Assembly: GCA_947628495.1 (NCBI GenBank)
Contig: CANRAC010000050.1
Coordinates: 1-7,168, forward strand
DNA length: 7,168 nucleotides
Source of the DNA: an uncultured Bacilli bacterium
GTDB lineage: Bacteria; Bacillota_I; Bacilli_A; RF39; UBA660
Reading direction: 5' to 3'
In this document: piece by piece, positions 4,520 to 7,168 of the stretch
Position numbering within the stretch: the stretch's first letter is position 1
Layout of the letters: each line of letters opens with the position of its first letter
The notes under the pieces: model-generated
What the model was told of the DNA's origin: nothing
Database searches by the model: none
The model's input: the letters and a program-made list of their open reading frames with translations, nothing else
Translations under genes and position numbers: made by a program

Positions 4520-5397
4520 TGATGATGAGCACTAGGTTCTTTTTTTTCTAAATGACAATCTAAACTTTCACATTTTTCATTTTGCAATTCTAATTCAATT
4601 GTTGAATGTTTAATTCCGAGTTTTGCTAGTTCCTTTTTAATTTCATCTTTAACTTCTTTGCTATAATTTTTAACTACGGCATGCAAAGTGGCAAAATTAT
4701 TAATTCCATCAATACTACGAACATGAATATGATGCACATCATATAAATTATCTATTTTTAATAAATGTTTTTTTAGAGTATCAATATTAATATTCTTAGG
4801 TGTCTTCTCCAAAAATAAGTCCATTACTTCTTGCCAATTTTTCCAAGCATGATAGAAAATAAAAATGGCAACTAAGATGGAAAGAACTGGATCAATTAAA
4901 GTTATATTAGTAAACTTCATTAATATTGAACCAATTAAAACAACTATCCATCCTAAAACATCTTCTAACATATGTAAATTAACAGCCTTTTGATTGAGGG
5001 AGTCTCCACCCCTCGTAAAATAAGTAGCTGCTAGATTAATTACTGTTCCCAAAATAGCAATAATGATCATTCCATTATAATTAATTGCTACCGGATTTAT
5101 TAACCTTTTAATTGCTCCTATAATAACTAAAACCGAACCAACTAATAAAATCATGGTCGTAATAATACTGCCCATAACAGAATAACGAGTATAACCATAA
5201 GTATAATTATTATCTGGTTTTTTCTTACTCTTTTTCTCCAGAAAGTACGATAAACCAATACTTATCGCATCCCCTAAATCATGCAAGCTATCGGATAAAA
5301 TCGCAATACTTCCCGTAAATAAGCCCCCTATTCCTTCAAATAAAGAAAAAGCAACGTTTAAAATAAAAGCTATTAAAATATTGTTTTCCGTTTTCAT
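4516..5397 (-). CDS. Cation diffusion facilitator (zinc-type) transporter
   Basis: This 293-residue membrane protein belongs to the cation diffusion facilitator family, which exports divalent metals, usually zinc, in exchange for protons. Six membrane helices fit at about 7-28, 30-52, 75-97, 107-126, 145-162 and 168-185. The transport site is recognisable: D36-SLH39-DLGD43 in helix 2 and LH142-MLED146 in helix 5, the paired His/Asp arrangement typical of the zinc-selective CzcD/ZitB type. The cytoplasmic C-terminal domain (190-275) has the metal-binding dimer fold, with VHHIHVRSIDG (221-231) and H264 before STIELELQ. The tail carries C276, C281 and H282 and ends in three histidines, which may sense or bind metal. 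I start at 5397 because AGGGTG lies 6 bases upstream; the ATG at 5415 has none and would add only six residues. It lies 48 bases after the ABC permease gene with no terminator between, so co-transcription is possible. Confidence 0.9.
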   Translation of the reverse strand: MKTENNILIAFILNVAFSLFEGIGGLFTGSIAILSDSLHDLGDAISIGLSYFLEKKSKKKPDNNYTYGYTRYSVMGSIITTMILLVGSVLVIIGAIKRLINPVAINYNGMIIIAILGTVINLAATYFTRGGDSLNQKAVNLHMLEDVLGWIVVLIGSILMKFTNITLIDPVLSILVAIFIFYHAWKNWQEVMDLFLEKTPKNINIDTLKKHLLKIDNLYDVHHIHVRSIDGINNFATLHAVVKNYSKEVKDEIKKELAKLGIKHSTIELELQNEKCESLDCHLEKKEPSAHHH

Positions 5398-5403
5398 TCC
5401 TAA

Positions 5404-5409
5404 CACCCT
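5404..5409 (-). promoter_or_regulatory. Ribosome binding site fixing the transporter start
   Basis: AGGGTG on the minus strand, 6 bases before the ATG at 5397. It favours that start over the in-frame ATG at 5415, which has no upstream purine-rich site. Confidence 0.55.
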
Positions 5410-5413
5410 ATCC

Positions 5414-5442
5414 ATTTTAATACATTTTCAAAAATTTTCCAA
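5414..5442 (-). promoter_or_regulatory. Possible promoter of the transporter gene
   Basis: On the minus strand TTGGAA (5437-5442), 17 bases, then TAAAAT (5414-5419). The expected start near 5407 would fall inside the ribosome binding site, giving an almost leaderless message, so the site is doubtful and readthrough from the ABC genes is the alternative. Confidence 0.3.
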
Positions 5443-5445
5443 ACC

Positions 5446-6078
5446 TTAAAATTCCCTTTTTAAATAAATCTTTTTCGATATCCAAAAAGATATAGCGAAA
5501 ATGATTAAAGCTCCTCCTAAAAAAAGAATAGCCCCATAATGTTGTAAAAAATGAGATGGGTCGGCAAAATTATTAAAATCAATAAATTTCCAACAAGCTC
5601 CTGCAATTATAACGATGCCAAAAACCACCAAAAAGATAGCTATGCGCGCTTTTTCAATGCCGAGTTTATAAACAATGGGATACATTATCGATTCAATCAG
5701 GAAAGTAACACTATTAACAATCAAAATAATATTTAAACTTTCCGTTAAATTAAAAGGTTGTTTTTGAAAATAACTAATTAAGTACCCTAAAATTAAGACA
5801 AATAAACTAACAACCACTGCCAGTAAAACGGTAACAGTATATTTAGCTTTCACAATATTTTCTCTACCTTTAGGCAATGTAGTTGCATAAGCATCCCAAT
5901 TATTAAAAGCATCATAATTAAAAGTTGTAAACATTAACATCATGCTAAAAAAAGGTAATAAAGCGGAGATATCAATTTCGCCTTGGATAACCATAATAAT
6001 ATATAATACACAAATTAAAGCATATAATTTTAAACTACCTTTTAAAAATAGTAAATCTTTTTTTATAAATCCCTTCAT
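5446..6078 (-). CDS. ABC-2 type transporter permease
   Basis: This 210-residue protein is mostly hydrophobic, with six predicted membrane helices at about 17-34, 37-56, 83-106, 113-137, 145-166 and 181-202. Between helices 2 and 3 it carries FNYDAFNNWDAYATTLPKGR followed by ENIVKAKY, which matches the loop typical of the ABC2_membrane_5 (PF13346) permease family, where the motif reads roughly YDE-N-WD-Y--TLP-SR--IV--KY. It should form the membrane part of an ABC exporter with the ATPase encoded directly upstream. The two genes are joined in TAATG, the stop of one sharing a base with the start of the next, so they are probably translationally coupled. AGGAG (6086-6090) lies 7 bases before the ATG. 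The substrate is unknown; relatives beside YtrA-type regulators are often involved in peptide-antibiotic or envelope-stress responses. Confidence 0.88.
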   Translation of the reverse strand: MKGFIKKDLLFLKGSLKLYALICVLYIIMVIQGEIDISALLPFFSMMLMFTTFNYDAFNNWDAYATTLPKGRENIVKAKYTVTVLLAVVVSLFVLILGYLISYFQKQPFNLTESLNIILIVNSVTFLIESIMYPIVYKLGIEKARIAIFLVVFGIVIIAGACWKFIDFNNFADPSHFLQHYGAILFLGGALIIFAISFWISKKIYLKREF

Positions 6079-6902
6079 TATTTTTCTCCTTTAATAAGTA
6101 ATACCATTAATTCTTCTAAAGTTATTTTATCCATGATAAATTCTTTATATTTTTTTTGCTTTTGTTTTTTATTATCCATTAAAATTTCATAATTAAATCT
6201 GCCCTTTTTATAAGTTATAATATCTTCTTTAGCTATTTTAGCAAAATCATCGACCCCACATTTTAAGATGCCATAATTATCCATTAGCTCATCTCTTGTT
6301 TTTTCTAATATAATTTGACCTTTATCAATAAAAACAATTTTATCAGCGATATGTTCTAAGTCGCTCGTAATATGGGTAGAAAGTAAAATGCTGTGTTCTT
6401 CATCTTCAATAAATTTTAAAAATATATCTAAAACTTCACTACGCATTATCGGATCTAGACCGTTTGTTGGCTCATCTAAAATTAAAAGTTTAGGATGATG
6501 AGATAATGCCACCGCTATCTCTAACTTCTTGCGCATTCCTTTCGATAATTTTTTAATAGTTTGGTTAGGTAAATTAAATTCTTGCAAATAACTATTATAT
6601 AGCTCGCTATCCCAATTCTGATAAATATCGCGCATGATGGTATCTAAGTCTTTCACTTTTAAAATTTCCGGAAAAAAGATATTATCTAAAACTACCCCAA
6701 TATCTTCATTAGGACAAATCGTAATAGTTCCTTTATCAATAGTAATAATTTTTAAAATTGCTTTTAATAATGTGGTCTTTCCGGCCCCATTCTCCCCTAT
6801 TAAACCAACAATATTCCCTTTGGGAATTGCTAATTTATCAATCTTTAAAGTGAATTTTTCATAATTTTTTTCTAAATTTTTTATTTCAATTATATTAGTC
6901 AT
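6078..6902 (-). CDS. ABC transporter ATP-binding protein (YtrB-like)
   Basis: This 274-residue ATPase has all the core motifs of an active ABC nucleotide-binding domain: Walker A GENGAGKTT (36-44), signature LSKGM (119-123), Walker B LLILDEPT (139-146), D-loop GLD (148-150) and switch histidine H177 in LSTH. The usual Q-loop glutamine region reads IGVVLDN (68-74), without an obvious glutamine, as I recall for several small exporters of this type. The last 60 residues form a Lys-rich accessory tail (GRFNYEILMDNKKQKQKKYKEF) ending in the helix ITLEELMVLLIKG. It drives the adjacent ABC-2 permease. The start overlaps the regulator's stop in TAATG, and GGGAG (6912-6916) lies 9 bases upstream. The regulator-ATPase-permease order matches the YtrA-type operons of Bacillota. 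The enzymatic class is secure; the transported substrate is not known. Confidence 0.93.
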   Translation of the reverse strand: MTNIIEIKNLEKNYEKFTLKIDKLAIPKGNIVGLIGENGAGKTTLLKAILKIITIDKGTITICPNEDIGVVLDNIFFPEILKVKDLDTIMRDIYQNWDSELYNSYLQEFNLPNQTIKKLSKGMRKKLEIAVALSHHPKLLILDEPTNGLDPIMRSEVLDIFLKFIEDEEHSILLSTHITSDLEHIADKIVFIDKGQIILEKTRDELMDNYGILKCGVDDFAKIAKEDIITYKKGRFNYEILMDNKKQKQKKYKEFIMDKITLEELMVLLIKGEK

Positions 6903-7168
6903 TATTTATCACTCCCATAAAAAATATCAAATAAATCTTTTATATCTTGTTTTTTTATTTTATATTTTAAAGCTATATTGACGATTTCATTTAGGTGCTT
7001 TTCAATCTCCTTTTGCGCATTTTCTTTAACTAACTCATTATTTTTCGGAGCTACAAAAGTGCCTTTGCCTTGGACTTGAATTAAATAGCCTTCCTTTTCT
7101 AGTTCATCGTAAGCTTTTTTGATAGTCATTACACTTATTTTAATCTCGCTAGCTAAATTGCGAATTGA
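6902..7168 (-). CDS. GntR-family regulator, YtrA subfamily (5' end outside the window)
   Basis: The reading frame stays open to the window edge, so 88 C-terminal residues are visible and the gene begins further upstream. The ATG at 7129 is internal: the residues before it, SIRNLASEIKISV, are the second half of the winged-helix domain and continue into MTIKKAYDELEKEGYLIQVQGKGTFVA, the classic GntR recognition helix and wing. The remaining 45 residues form a short helical tail (AQKEIEKHLNEIVNIALKYKIKKQDIKDLF). No large ligand-binding domain follows, which is the mark of the small YtrA subfamily of about 120 residues. These proteins typically repress their own operon with adjacent ABC transporter genes, and in B. 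subtilis YtrA responds to certain cell-wall antibiotics. The coupling to the ATPase gene fits that role. About 30-40 N-terminal residues and the promoter/operator lie outside the window. Confidence 0.9.
   Translation of the reverse strand, partial: SIRNLASEIKISVMTIKKAYDELEKEGYLIQVQGKGTFVAPKNNELVKENAQKEIEKHLNEIVNIALKYKIKKQDIKDLFDIFYGSDK

Noticed and set aside
5551..5736. 61-codon plus-strand open frame
   Set aside because: It lies entirely opposite the ABC permease gene, with low-complexity composition and no ribosome binding site; a shadow frame.
6634..6864. 76-codon plus-strand open frame
   Set aside because: It is opposite the conserved Walker A half of the ABC ATPase gene; a shadow frame.
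7..7168. Possible Mycoplasma-type code with TGA read as tryptophan
   Set aside because: All stops seen are TAA or TAG, which raised the question, but tryptophans in the genes use TGG and all genes are full length with TGA treated as a stop.

Overview
This window is AT-rich bacterial DNA with strong AGGAGG-type ribosome binding sites, near-consensus -35/-10 promoters with 17-base spacers, and short hairpin/U-tract terminators. That points to a low-GC Bacillota, probably a Bacilli, Erysipelotrichia or Mollicutes-related gut lineage (inference from style only). Tryptophan is encoded by TGG in intact genes, and every stop seen is TAA or TAG, so there is no sign of TGA recoding. I see no rRNA, tRNA, CRISPR or insertion sequence.

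Layout. 7-1071 (+): PHP-domain metal-dependent phosphoesterase with its own terminator. 1122-1856 (-): sugar-phosphate nucleotidyltransferase with a clear promoter. 1857-2406 would look like an empty 550-base gap, but it reads as a compact type I toxin-antitoxin locus. It holds a 27-residue hydrophobic peptide on the minus strand (2117-2200), its promoter (2263-2291) and terminator (2027-2069), and a convergent antisense RNA on the plus strand with its own promoter (1975-2003) and terminator (2081-2118). The two transcripts overlap by about 90 bases at their 3' ends. I see nothing in 2292-2351 apart from a short repeat next to the following promoter. 2407-3216 (+): a YugP-like membrane protein whose zinc-peptidase HExxH motif has been lost. 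3281-3934 (+): class I glutamine amidotransferase-like (C26) hydrolase starting at GTG.

3931-4233 (-) and 4310-4519 (+) are two small divergent helix-turn-helix proteins separated by a perfect 12+3+12 palindrome, a likely operator. Both end in 4-base stop-codon overlaps with their convergent neighbours (TTAA and CTAG). 4516-5397 (-): cation diffusion facilitator transporter with a Cys/His-containing tail. 5446-7168 (-): a translationally coupled set of GntR regulator (YtrA type, cut by the window end), ABC ATPase and ABC-2 permease. The transporter gene lies 48 bases downstream of this set and may be co-transcribed.

The genes are mostly independent units rather than one pathway. The functional groups are the GntR/ABC module (likely a ligand- or envelope-stress-responsive exporter), the divergent regulator pair, and the toxin/antisense locus. 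The last is the best candidate for an undescribed system.
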